Source: Paenibacillus sp. (GTDB lineage Bacteria > Bacillota > Bacilli > Paenibacillales > YIM-B00363). Taken from it: a stretch of 64,000 nt of DNA. A program made the translations under genes and the position numbers. Shown here piece by piece: positions 34,936 to 46,099 of the stretch. The notes under the pieces were generated by a model that was given only the letters and a program-made list of their open reading frames with translations, was not told where the DNA came from and searched no databases. The stretch covers positions 62,001-126,000 of the forward strand of contig NZ_JAPSKE010000015.1 of the NCBI RefSeq assembly GCF_031177825.1, read 5' to 3'. Within the stretch, counting starts at the first letter, position 1. Each line of letters begins with the position of its first letter.

Positions 34936-35797
34936 CGGACGTACCTCCCCTCACCGCGTGCAAGTCGAGCAGTTGGATTAATGTTTGGCGCATGTCCTTC
35001 CGGTGCACGACCTTGTCGATCTGGCCGTGGGCCAAGTCGAACTCCGCCGTCTGGAAGTTTTCCGGCAGCTTCTGGCGGATCGTCTGTTCGATGACGATAC
35101 GGCCGGTGAAGCCGACGATCGCGCCCGGCTCCGCGAGAATGACGTCGCCGAGCATCGCGAAGCTCGCCGAGACGCCGCCGAGCGTCGGGTCGGTGAACAC
35201 CGACACGAAGAGGCCCCCTGCTTGGTTATGCTTCTCGAGCGCCGCGGACGTCTTCGCCATCTGCATAAGGCTAAGAATGCTCTCTTGCATTCTAGCTCCG
35301 CCCGACGTGGAAAAGATGATCAGCGGGTAGTTTTTCTGGGTAGCCTTCTCGATCGCTCTCGTAATCTTCTCGCCTACGACCGATCCCATACTGCCGCTGA
35401 AGAAGTCGAAGCTCATGACCGCGAGCACGACGGGAAAGCCCCCGATCGTCCCTTCCCCGGTCACCACGGCATCGAGCAAGCCGCTTTTCTCCTGCTGCTG
35501 CTGCAGCTTCTTCGCATAGCCTGGGAACTCCAGCGGATCTTCCGAAATCATGTCGGAGTCGTACTCAAAAAGACGGCCCTCATCCATCGTCAGCTCGACG
35601 CGCTCGTAGGCGTTCAGCTTCTGGTGATGCCCGCAGGAGGCGCATACCTTGAGGTTCTTCTCGACCTCTTTGCTGAATTGAATGTGGCCGCATTTCGGAC
35701 ATTTATTCATTAATCCTTCAGGGATCTCATGCTTGGCATTCGGAGAGGGAATCGTGGCGTATTTCCGTTTATGCGAAAACCAATCTCTTACGTTCAC
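34925..35797 (-). CDS. accD: Acetyl-CoA carboxylase carboxyltransferase beta subunit
   Basis: Beta partner of AccA, 290 residues. N-terminal four-cysteine zinc finger (CPKCGH at about 31-36 and CASCGHH at about 53-59), then the crotonase-type carboxyltransferase domain with [16 protein letters not shown] and [25 protein letters not shown]. The start is GTG 35797, 7 nt after the GAGG site; GTG 35803 is too close to it. It forms an operon with a small upstream gene and overlaps accA. Confidence 0.95.
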   Translation of the reverse strand: MNVRDWFSHKRKYATIPSPNAKHEIPEGLMNKCPKCGHIQFSKEVEKNLKVCASCGHHQKLNAYERVELTMDEGRLFEYDSDMISEDPLEFPGYAKKLQQQQEKSGLLDAVVTGEGTIGGFPVVLAVMSFDFFSGSMGSVVGEKITRAIEKATQKNYPLIIFSTSGGARMQESILSLMQMAKTSAALEKHNQAGGLFVSVFTDPTLGGVSASFAMLGDVILAEPGAIVGFTGRIVIEQTIRQKLPENFQTAEFDLAHGQIDKVVHRKDMRQTLIQLLDLHAVRGGTSDAG

Positions 35798-35845
35798 AAG
35801 CACACCTCACAGAAGCGAAATTCGTTGCATGCGGCAAGCCCGCAA

Positions 35846-36034
35846 TTACATATGAAGAATGGTCGTCAGCACTTCCTGTACGTCGCCCACTTCGCCTTCG
35901 GGGACCAAGATCTCGAACTGCTGTTTCGTCAAGTTGATCGGCCGGACTTGAACCAGAAACCCTTCGTCCGTCAGCTTCTGTCGGATCCGTTCCGCGATTT
36001 TTGCCGTGGGAGCGATGTAGATGACCGTCCACAT
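35846..36034 (-). CDS. Small 62-residue protein upstream of accD
   Basis: Soluble alpha/beta protein MWTVIYIAPTAKIAERIRQK ... NLTKQQFEILVPEGEVGDVQEVL. It looks like a ferredoxin-like fold similar to the DUF2007 type (small putative signal-transducing domains), a tentative call. ATG 36034 has AGGAGG 8 nt upstream. Its stop is 48 bp before accD, so it is probably first gene of an accDA operon. A role in fatty acid synthesis control is speculative. Confidence 0.75.
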   Translation of the reverse strand: MWTVIYIAPTAKIAERIRQKLTDEGFLVQVRPINLTKQQFEILVPEGEVGDVQEVLTTILHM

Positions 36035-36104
36035 GGTGGCAACCTCCTGACGCGTATTAAAGCCTGTACCACAATCGGGCGCGTTCCGCCCGTATGAAGG
36101 TAAA

Positions 36105-36157
36105 TGATAGCATAAGCAATGAGAACATCATAGCATAATCGTTGAATTTCGGGCAAG
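36105..36157 (-). promoter_or_regulatory. Promoter region of the small gene-accD-accA operon with a repeated -10-like block
   Basis: A -35 TTGCCC (36152-36157 on minus) and -10 TATGAT (36128-36133) with an 18-bp spacer. An 11 of 12 direct repeat, ATGATAGCATAA / ATCATAGCATAA, starts at 36105 and 36128, spaced 23 bp (about two helical turns). The second copy carries a second -10-like TATCAT, so two staggered promoters or a regulator site are possible. Confidence 0.45.
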
Positions 36158-36190
36158 GAAGCGACCTTCGGTCGCCGCAAGCTCAGGCTC

Positions 36191-36215
36191 GGCATGTCCG
36201 CGTCAGGCATGTCCG
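36191..36215. repeat. 10-bp direct repeat GGCATGTCCG
   Basis: GGCATGTCCG occurs twice (36191-36200 and 36206-36215), 15 bp start to start. The 461-bp gap between the small gene (36034) and the pgpA-like gene (36496) otherwise contains the promoter above and a terminator; I see no gene in 36216-36414. Confidence 0.45.
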
Positions 36216-36414
36216 TTAACCATTGTATGCCGTTCGTACGTCGATATGTCTCTGCGCGAAGGCGGCGATGCCTGTCAGGGATTCTCCATGGTCCCTTAAT
36301 TACACAGGAGTCCTACCCTACAACGTATTCCTGTACTTTAAAGTGGATGGGCGTTGAAGGTGTACGCGAAGGAGGAGTGTAAGAGGTTGTATGAGGATTT
36401 GCCGCACATCAAAG

Positions 36415-36448
36415 AAAAACGCGCTGCCGGCCATCGCCGACAACGCGT
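36415..36448 (-). terminator. Terminator after the PgpA-like gene
   Basis: Imperfect stem ACGCG-TG-CGGC / GCCG-CA-CGCGT followed by TTTTTC on the minus strand. Confidence 0.65.
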
Positions 36449-36495
36449 CTCTTCCCTTGCGATTATTCGCTTATCCGGCAAGTATCCGCTAACGG

Positions 36496-36984
36496 TTACC
36501 CCGTCCCATACTCCTTCGCGTTCGGGTCCTGGTGCGCGATACGCGCCGAAGCCGCGGCCGCGAGGCCGGACACGAGGTCGTCCAAGAACACATGGATGCC
36601 CTTCGATCGATCGTTCAGCTCGCCGATAATCCCGGGTTTGACTTTATCCAGATAACCGAAGCTCGTAAGTCCGATCATGCCGTACACGTTCGTAATGCCC
36701 ATCGCGAGCGTCTCGTCGACGCCGTACAGCGATTCGTCGTTCTCCATCAAGCTTTGGAGCGGTTCGGGCAGCTGTCCCTGCTCCGCCAGCATATCGAGCG
36801 CGATGCCCGTGATGAACACGTATTGCACTTCGCGCTTCTCCAACACCGACAACACGCTCTCTAAGCAATCTTGCAGCACGAGCTTGGGGTTGTACGGTCT
36901 TTGCATTTGCAACACGATTTCGGCGACTCGCTCCAAGGCGATTCCACGGGAGGCAAGCGCGTTCAAGATCCATTCCGGCGGCAT
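36496..36984 (-). CDS. pgpA: Phosphatidylglycerophosphatase A (YutG-like)
   Basis: A 162-residue PgpA-superfamily protein like Bacillus YutG: RVAEIVLQMQRPY near the N-terminus, GITNVYGMIGLTSFGYLDKVKPGII and HVFLDDLVSGLAAAA. The GYLDKVKPGII-FLDDLVSG pattern is the family core, with the acidic residues thought to bind metal. The family makes phosphatidylglycerol from phosphatidylglycerol phosphate, but YutG members are soluble and their activity is less certain. ATG 36984 has GGAGGAGA 5-6 nt upstream. Gene follows dnaE by 144 bp and is transcribed with it or alone. Confidence 0.78.
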   Translation of the reverse strand: MPPEWILNALASRGIALERVAEIVLQMQRPYNPKLVLQDCLESVLSVLEKREVQYVFITGIALDMLAEQGQLPEPLQSLMENDESLYGVDETLAMGITNVYGMIGLTSFGYLDKVKPGIIGELNDRSKGIHVFLDDLVSGLAAAASARIAHQDPNAKEYGTG

Positions 36985-37128
36985 CCGATCTCCTCCTTCG
37001 TCGCACGCGGCTATTCCGCCGTCCGAGCCCCGACCTGAAACGCGCGACTCGCGTACGCGGACAAGCTCGATTCCGGTGGGAATACCAATATATGCGACGA
37101 CGATGGAAGGTATGAAAAAAATGTGCGC

Positions 37129-40758
<3,630 letters not shown>

Positions 40759-40872
40759 ATTCGCATCACCTCAGGATCAACGGCTTCATCGTCCGCTCCG
40801 GACGATTCTCCGTTTGCCGAAGACGACTCAGGCGTTATTTTTATGGGAATATACGTTCTGATCGTCGAAAAT

Positions 40873-40878
40873 ATTGTA
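40873..40878 (-). promoter_or_regulatory. Extended -10 of the dnaE promoter
   Basis: On the minus strand TGATACAAT (extended -10) 116 bp upstream of the dnaE ATG; a weak TGGGAC -35 lies 18 bp further upstream. It abuts the sigma-E site that drives ytrH in the opposite direction. Confidence 0.45.
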
Positions 40879-40908
40879 TCATATCGCGCGCGTCTTGTCC
40901 CATACATA
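40879..40908 (+). promoter_or_regulatory. Sigma-E (sporulation) promoter of ytrH-ytrI
   Basis: -35 TCATATC (6 of 7 with the KMATATT consensus), 15-bp spacer, -10 CATACATA (7 of 8 with CATACANT). It lies 35 bp before the ytrH start. YtrH and YtrI are sigma-E regulated in B. subtilis, so the match is as expected. Confidence 0.6.
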
Positions 40909-40942
40909 TAAAAGAGATGCGAAAAAAGGGAGGTCGGACCCG

Positions 40943-41278
40943 ATGGCGGTATCCGAATTTTTGTCGAAGGCGATTCAAGATTTCTTTGTGGCGTTCGGGG
41001 TCGTGTTCGGTGCGTCGCTGCTCGCCGGCATGAGCTCCATCGTCACGATGCAGCCCCCCGGACCGGCGGAGACGATGCGCCAGCTATCCGAGAACTTAAA
41101 AATTTGGGCGGTCGTCGTCGCCATCGGCGGTTCGATCGATCCGATCCGATTCATCGAGCATTCGGTGTCCGCGGGCTACTTCTCCCCGGCGGCGAAGCAA
41201 ATTTTGTTGATCCTGTGCGCGTTCCTCGGCGCCCATTCCGGCACCGAGCTCATTCGCTGGATCGTCGCGCCGAGGTAG
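40943..41278 (+). CDS. ytrH: Sporulation membrane protein YtrH
   Basis: A 111-residue membrane protein; the body (AIQDFFVAFGVVFGASLLAGMSS, LKIWAVVVAIGGSIDPIRFIE, AKQILLILCAFLGAHSGTELIRWI) has three hydrophobic helices and matches Bacillus YtrH, needed for cortex formation in the mother cell. ATG 40943 is selected by the GGGAGG site 9 nt upstream; a sigma-E promoter lies before it. The position, divergent from dnaE, is conserved. Cotranscribed with ytrI, whose start is 6 bp after the ytrH stop. Confidence 0.9.
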   Translation: MAVSEFLSKAIQDFFVAFGVVFGASLLAGMSSIVTMQPPGPAETMRQLSENLKIWAVVVAIGGSIDPIRFIEHSVSAGYFSPAAKQILLILCAFLGAHSGTELIRWIVAPR

Positions 41279-41284
41279 CCGGGC

Positions 41285-41779
41285 ATGCGCGTACCGGATT
41301 TGCAGCGTTCCCCTTCGTTCATGCAGGGCCTCGGCCTCTTCCTCGGCGGCGTCGTTATCGGCTGCGCGGTCATGACGGCCATATCCACCCGCACCGTGCA
41401 GGAGCTGCAGTACGACATTCAAGACCTCTCGGCGTCGAACCGGGTGCTCGCCGATCAGGTCGCCGCTTTCGAAAAGGGGAAAAACCGCCGGAACGTCATC
41501 GATCGCACCGCCGTCCGGTGGGATGCCGAGCAGAAGGACCTCGGGAAGGCGACGCTCGGCGAGCTCGAGAGCCGCATCGCCGCCGATCTGCTCAAGATCG
41601 TCGGCAAGCAGGTGCAGCCGGACATGTACGACATCTACCGCGGGCTGATCGACGGTAAGGTATACTACAACGTCAATGGAACGGACTACCGAATCCACAT
41701 TACGGTTCTGTCCGTCATCGGTTCCGAGTACGTCGTGTACGTGCGGGCGGAGTCGTTCGTGCCGGACCGGAGCAATTGA
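41285..41779 (+). CDS. ytrI: Sporulation membrane protein YtrI-like
   Basis: A 164-residue protein with one N-terminal membrane segment (FMQGLGLFLGGVVIGCAVMT) and a short coiled coil (VQELQYDIQDLSASNRVLADQV) followed by a soluble domain ending in VLSVIGSEYVVYVRAESFV. Matches YtrI in order and topology, a mother-cell protein required for spore cortex. GAGGTAG at the end of ytrH provides the ribosome site. Sequence conservation of the soluble part is low in the family, so the call rests on order plus topology. Confidence 0.82.
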   Translation: MRVPDLQRSPSFMQGLGLFLGGVVIGCAVMTAISTRTVQELQYDIQDLSASNRVLADQVAAFEKGKNRRNVIDRTAVRWDAEQKDLGKATLGELESRIAADLLKIVGKQVQPDMYDIYRGLIDGKVYYNVNGTDYRIHITVLSVIGSEYVVYVRAESFVPDRSN

Positions 41780-41850
41780 TTTTGCCGGGGAAAAAGGGTA
41801 CAGTGGTCTCGCGACCCTATTTTCCCGGAAAGTCAGGTGTTTTTCGTCAA

Positions 41851-42132
41851 ATGTTATTCGTATTCTACGCGGCGATCGCCGCCGCTTGCGTGCTGTCCGT
41901 CGTGTTCAGCTTCCGCTCCCGCCGATCGACCGATCCGAAGTCCCGCGGCTTGAACGCGGCGCTCATGAACTTATCGATGGGCGCGCTGCTCATCCTCGCT
42001 TCGCTCGTCCAAGTCGTCCTGTTCGAGCCGGACACGGTTCGCATTATCGTCGGCGCGATGTTCCTTCTCATCGGCCTGTTCAACCTGTTCGCGGGCTTCC
42101 GCAACTACGGCCGATTCTCCCGGATGCGTTAG
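41851..42132 (+). CDS. ytpI: YtpI-like membrane protein
   Basis: A 93-residue protein with three hydrophobic helices (LFVFYAAIAAACVLSVVFSF, MNLSMGALLILASLVQVVLF, IIVGAMFLLIGLFNLFAGF). The TxRIIVGAMFLLIGLFNLFAGF end matches the YtpI family. ATG 41851 is chosen by comparison with short Bacillus YtpI; an in-frame ATG at 41776 overlaps ytrI and would add an atypical basic N-terminus. No strong ribosome site is visible. In B. subtilis nrnA lies between ytrI and ytpI; here it does not. Confidence 0.75.
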   Translation: MLFVFYAAIAAACVLSVVFSFRSRRSTDPKSRGLNAALMNLSMGALLILASLVQVVLFEPDTVRIIVGAMFLLIGLFNLFAGFRNYGRFSRMR

Positions 42133-42140
42133 ACTCGCGA

Positions 42141-43478
42141 CTACATCTGGTCGATCAATTGCGCCGTCAGAATCGCCTTCGCGACGAGCGACGCGCCGTG
42201 GTGCACCTCGACGTCGACCTTGCCGAACTTGCGGCTTAGCTCGATCAGCTGCGGACGAATGACGATCTCGTTGTCGATCTGAAGCGGCTTCAGGAAGAAC
42301 GTCGACATGCTGTCGAGCACGAGGTCGCCCTTCTTCACCAACTTGATCGCGCGGAACGACGCCTGCGACATGAGCGTCGTTAACACTCCTTCGGACACCG
42401 TGCCGAACGACGACGTCATCTGCGGCGTAATCGTCCCCCGGAAGGCGATCCTGCCGTCCGCTTCCCGCTCCTCCTCGAACGACGCCAGAATTAAATCCTC
42501 GATCGTCTCGCCGATTTGCGGCTGCTTCTGAATGAACTGCATCCCCTTCAGCACGTCCTGCCTCGAGATGATGCCTAGCAGCTTGCGTGCGCTGTCCGTC
42601 ACCGGCAGCTGCTCGATGCCTTCCCATACCATCATGTGCGCGGCCGACGCCACCGACGTGCGCGCGCCGACCGTGATCGGATTTTTGGTCATGACTTTGT
42701 CGATCCGCTCCCCCGGGGACGCTCCGACGACGTCTTTCGACGTGACCATGCCGATCAAGCGATGATAATCGTCGACGACGGGGAATCGGCTATGACCGGT
42801 CCGCTCCACGGTGGCGTTCCAATCCGACACGGTCATGTGGCCTTTCAGCATGTCGGTCTCGCTGCTCGGCGTCATAATGTCCTCGACGAGCAAAATCTTC
42901 TTCTTAATGAGGCGATCGTAAATCGCCCGGTTGATGAGCGACGCGACCGTGAACGTGTCGTACGAGCTTGAGATGATCGGCAGCGCAAGCTCGTCCGCTT
43001 GCTTGCGCACCGCCGGGCTCGCGCCGAAGCCGCCGGTGATGAGCACGCCCGCGCCGAGCTCGAGCGCCGTCGCATGCGCCCGCTCCCGGTTGCCGACGAT
43101 TAACAGGCTGCCCGCGTCGATGTATTTCACCATCGCTTCGAGCTGCATGGCGCCGATGACGAACTTGCCGAGCGTCTTGTCGAGCCCCTCCGCCCCGCCG
43201 AGCACCGCGCCGTCCACGATGTTCACGACCTCCGCGAACGTCAGCTTGTCGATGTTGTTGCGCGCCTTCGGCTCGATCCGGACGGTGCCGATCCGCTCCT
43301 TCGTCGCGACGAGGCCCGACGCTTCGGCGTCCTTGATCGCCCGGTAGGCGGTGCCCTCGCTGACGCCGACGTCCTTCGCGATTTTTCGGACCGAGATTTT
43401 GCTGCCTACGGCGAGCGCCCCGATATATCGTAATATCTGTTCATGCTTCGTAACCGTTTCTTGCGGCGTCAATTCCAT
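42141..43478 (-). CDS. ytoI: YtoI-like regulator (HTH, DRTGG, two CBS, hot-dog)
   Basis: A 445-residue cytoplasmic protein: N-terminal HTH (KHEQILRYIGALAVGSKISVRKIAKDVGVSEGTAYRAIK), DRTGG domain (about 75-185), two CBS domains (about 195-305; SRFPVVDDYHRLIGMVTSKDV, EQLPVTDSARKLLGIISRQDV) and a C-terminal hot-dog domain (about 340-440; LVLDSMSTFFLKPLQ, GKVDVEVHHGASLVAKA). CBS pairs commonly sense adenine nucleotides. The function of YtoI is unknown. ATG 43478 has GAGGTG 9 nt upstream. Convergent with ytpI, only 8 bp apart. Confidence 0.88.
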   Translation of the reverse strand: MELTPQETVTKHEQILRYIGALAVGSKISVRKIAKDVGVSEGTAYRAIKDAEASGLVATKERIGTVRIEPKARNNIDKLTFAEVVNIVDGAVLGGAEGLDKTLGKFVIGAMQLEAMVKYIDAGSLLIVGNRERAHATALELGAGVLITGGFGASPAVRKQADELALPIISSSYDTFTVASLINRAIYDRLIKKKILLVEDIMTPSSETDMLKGHMTVSDWNATVERTGHSRFPVVDDYHRLIGMVTSKDVVGASPGERIDKVMTKNPITVGARTSVASAAHMMVWEGIEQLPVTDSARKLLGIISRQDVLKGMQFIQKQPQIGETIEDLILASFEEEREADGRIAFRGTITPQMTSSFGTVSEGVLTTLMSQASFRAIKLVKKGDLVLDSMSTFFLKPLQIDNEIVIRPQLIELSRKFGKVDVEVHHGASLVAKAILTAQLIDQM

Positions 43479-43555
43479 GGACTGTTGCACCTCGACTTCC
43501 GCGATCTGTATTACTCTGTATTATAGCGCTTGCGGAAGCCCCCGGACAAGAAGAA

Positions 43556-43590
43556 GCCTGAGAGCGCGTCGCAAGACGCGGCCCCGGGCC
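43556..43590 (-). terminator. Hairpin after the ADP-ribosylglycohydrolase gene
   Basis: CGCGTC-GCAA-GACGCG core flanked by GGC / GCC pairs. On the minus strand it is followed by TTCTTCTTG; a weak terminator call. Confidence 0.4.
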
Positions 43591-43594
43591 TCGT

Positions 43595-44983
43595 TTACAG
43601 GATGGCAGCGCTCGGATTCAGCGCGCGGAACACGGCGAAGCTGCGGTCGGCGCACGCCGAGATCGCGATCGGGTGGAAGCCTTTCACCTCGGAGTACAAC
43701 GTATCGTTCAGCGGCTCGATCCACCCGCTCGGCAGCCGGCCGGCGCCGAGCGAGGCGCCCATGATCGAGCCGACCGTGGCGCCGTTGCAATCCGTATCCC
43801 AGCCGCCCAGCACCGCGGTCGCGATCGCCGTCTCGAAGTCCCCCTTGGCGAACACGAGCGATGCCGCGACCAGCGCCGCGTTGTTGTTCGTATGCACGGG
43901 ATGGTAGTGATTGAACGCGTCCCATATCCGTTCGACGAGCTCGAGCTGCGTCGCGGACGAGCGGGCGATGTCGACCGCCTGCAGGACGTCGCGCGCCAGC
44001 CGGCTGTCGCGCGGAATTTCGCTGAGGCCGATCTCGACGACTCTCTCCATATCCGGCTCGACGAAGGCGGCCGCGATCATCGCGGCGGCGAACATCTCGC
44101 CGTAGATGCCGTTCTTCACGTGCGAGAACGAGGCGTCGCGCCACGCGAGCTCCGCGGCCAGCTCCGGGTGGCCGGCGGCGCCGTAGGCGAACCCGTCGGC
44201 GCGAATTTGCGCGCCGATCCATTCCCGGTACGGGTTCAAGTGCGTGCGCACCCACTCCCGCTTCTCCTCCCAATAGGCCGTCTCCCGTGACTCGCGATAC
44301 CAGATCGAAGCGAAATTATAATACGCCTGCGTCTCCGCCGTATACACTTGCCCGAGCGGGAGCATCTCCAGCCACAGCTCGCCGATGTCCCGCGGACCGA
44401 ACGACAATCCCTTGCGCTCCAACAGCAATAATCCAAGCACCGTGTACCGGAGGTCGTCGTCCGACTCCATGAACCGGATGACTTCCCGTAAGCTCTTGCT
44501 GTCCTGATTCACCTCTATACCGTACCGCTCCCTCGCGCCGGAGTCGCTCGGCGCGTAACCCCGGATCGGCCAAGCGTCCGCGCCCTCGAACCAGAGGCGG
44601 ATGTTTTCCCACCCCGGCCGACCGCCGCTGCCGCCCATGAACGGCCCCCGCTCGAGCGGCTTGCCGAGGGCGCAGCCCGCGCAGCGCCCGAGCCACGCGC
44701 CCAGAAACTTATCGCGCCATTGCGCCTCGGTCAACGACCGGGGCAGCAGGCGAGGGCCGTCCGGCCGCTCGGCGCGGATCGCGTCCAAATCGTTCGGCTC
44801 GCGGAAACCGAACCCTTCCGCGATCGGCAGCGCCATCAGCGCTTCGTAGACGTCCATTAACGCCCGGTCGTCTTCCCCGGCCGCTTCGATGCGCTCCGCG
44901 TAGCCATCCACGTCGCAGCCTTCCTCTCGCCGCTGGATCAACTCGTCCTTCAAGAGCGCCGCCAACATCGGAACCCGCGCCAT
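43595..44983 (-). CDS. ADP-ribosylglycohydrolase family protein
   Basis: A 462-residue protein with the all-alpha ADP-ribosylglycohydrolase (DraG/ARH) fold, preceded by an N-terminal extension of about 100 residues. The two-magnesium motifs are visible: KFLGAWLGRCAGCALGKP, SDDDLRYTVLG and GGWDTDCNGATVGSIMG. Such enzymes remove ADP-ribose from proteins, or act on other ribosyl substrates; activity here is unknown. GTG/ATG choice: ATG 44983, with GAAGGAG 8 nt upstream. It lies 72 bp after an AraC regulator gene in the same direction, so it is likely under its control. Confidence 0.85.
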   Translation of the reverse strand: MARVPMLAALLKDELIQRREEGCDVDGYAERIEAAGEDDRALMDVYEALMALPIAEGFGFREPNDLDAIRAERPDGPRLLPRSLTEAQWRDKFLGAWLGRCAGCALGKPLERGPFMGGSGGRPGWENIRLWFEGADAWPIRGYAPSDSGARERYGIEVNQDSKSLREVIRFMESDDDLRYTVLGLLLLERKGLSFGPRDIGELWLEMLPLGQVYTAETQAYYNFASIWYRESRETAYWEEKREWVRTHLNPYREWIGAQIRADGFAYGAAGHPELAAELAWRDASFSHVKNGIYGEMFAAAMIAAAFVEPDMERVVEIGLSEIPRDSRLARDVLQAVDIARSSATQLELVERIWDAFNHYHPVHTNNNAALVAASLVFAKGDFETAIATAVLGGWDTDCNGATVGSIMGASLGAGRLPSGWIEPLNDTLYSEVKGFHPIAISACADRSFAVFRALNPSAAIL

Positions 44984-45055
44984 GCTCCACACTCCTTCGT
45001 CCCATTCGGAATTTATCTTCAGTATAGGGGGAGGAACGGGCGGAATCTTCCCAAA

Positions 45056-45934
45056 TCACGGCGCCGGATTCTCAAAAATTGCGGAAACCCGATGCCGCTC
45101 CCGATAGACGGAAGGCGGCATGCCGGCTTCGGCTTGGAACGCGCGATAGAACGTCGCCGCACTTTGGAAGCCGCTCGCGAAGCAGACGTCGAGCACATCC
45201 TGCTCCGTCGTCATTAGCAGCCGCTTCGCTTCGTTCAATCGCAGCTGCTGCAAGTAGTCCTTGAACGTCTTCCCCGTCGCGTCCTTGAACGCATGGCTCA
45301 GCCTCGAGGCGCTTACGCCGAGCTCGAGCCGTTCGGCGACGCTCCTTAAGTCGAGCGGATCCCGGAACCGTTCCTCCAGGAACGAGAGCACCGGCCGAAT
45401 CTTGGCGAAGTCTCGGACGAGCTGCCGCCATTGCGCCTGGGCGACGGGCTCCGATTCGCGGCGCAGCAGCAGCACGGACAGCTGGAGCAGCGCGCTCTTG
45501 ACCATGCTCCCATAGCCCTCCCGCCGATCCCGAAGCTCCTCCCATACGGTGCGGATGAGCGGAGCGAGCCGTCCCGCCAGAGGGTCGTCGCCGGGGATAC
45601 GATTTCGAAACCGGTCGGGGGAGTACGCGAACGGAAGCAGCAGCTTCACGTCCTCCGCCAGCAAATAATTCGGGTCGAAATTCAGGAAAATGTATGTGCT
45701 CGGCTCCGCTTCGTCCGATTGCGCGATATGCAGCTCTTGATTGTTCACGACGAAGATATCGCCGGGTTCGGCGCGATACCGCTTCTCGCCGAAATAAAAC
45801 CAGCCTCCCCCGGACACGCAAAGCCCGATCTCGAGGCTCGTATGCACGTGCAGCGGCTCGAGCCTCGCCTTCGGCGTCCACAAGAAGGCGTTCACCGGCA
45901 CTTCCGGATGCTCGTAGGTGATCTTGAGGCGCAT
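45056..45934 (-). CDS. AraC-family regulator with cupin sensor
   Basis: A 292-residue transcription regulator. N-terminal cupin (about 20-125; LHVHTSLEIGLCVSGGGWFYFGEKRYRAEPGDIFVVNNQELH) and C-terminal pair of HTH motifs (about 195-285; LRSVAERLELGVSASRLSHAFKD, DVLDVCFASGFQSAATFYRAFQAEAG). It probably responds to a sugar. ATG 45934 is chosen (GGAAGGG 9 nt upstream); the upstream in-frame extension to 46024 has no ribosome site. It precedes the ADP-ribosylglycohydrolase gene. Confidence 0.88.
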   Translation of the reverse strand: MRLKITYEHPEVPVNAFLWTPKARLEPLHVHTSLEIGLCVSGGGWFYFGEKRYRAEPGDIFVVNNQELHIAQSDEAEPSTYIFLNFDPNYLLAEDVKLLLPFAYSPDRFRNRIPGDDPLAGRLAPLIRTVWEELRDRREGYGSMVKSALLQLSVLLLRRESEPVAQAQWRQLVRDFAKIRPVLSFLEERFRDPLDLRSVAERLELGVSASRLSHAFKDATGKTFKDYLQQLRLNEAKRLLMTTEQDVLDVCFASGFQSAATFYRAFQAEAGMPPSVYRERHRVSAIFENPAP

Positions 45935-46060
45935 CGCTCCACGCCCTTCCGTTTCGATTCGCCCGGCGCTCCCGACGGCGGCTTGGGCCTCTTGCCGTGA
46001 GTGTAGCACGGGGCCTCCCGCCACGCTACTACATTTCTGATATATCGACGATCACCTACG

Positions 46061-46096
46061 AAAAGCGGCCGAACCGGTTCCCCCGATTCGGCCGCT
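46061..46096 (-). terminator. Intrinsic terminator after the MBL hydrolase gene
   Basis: Stem AGCGGCCGAA / TTCGGCCGCT, followed by a T run (TTTTCG) on the minus strand, at the end of the operon that starts with the LacI gene. Confidence 0.85.
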
Positions 46097-46099
46097 CCA

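Noticed and set aside
36194-36382. Possible 62-residue + strand gene in the gap upstream of accDA
   Set aside because: No ribosome site before its ATG, random composition, and it starts inside the direct repeat.
43549-43590. Strong terminator after the ADP-ribosylglycohydrolase gene
   Set aside because: Only a 6-bp core without a T run; kept as a low-confidence hairpin.
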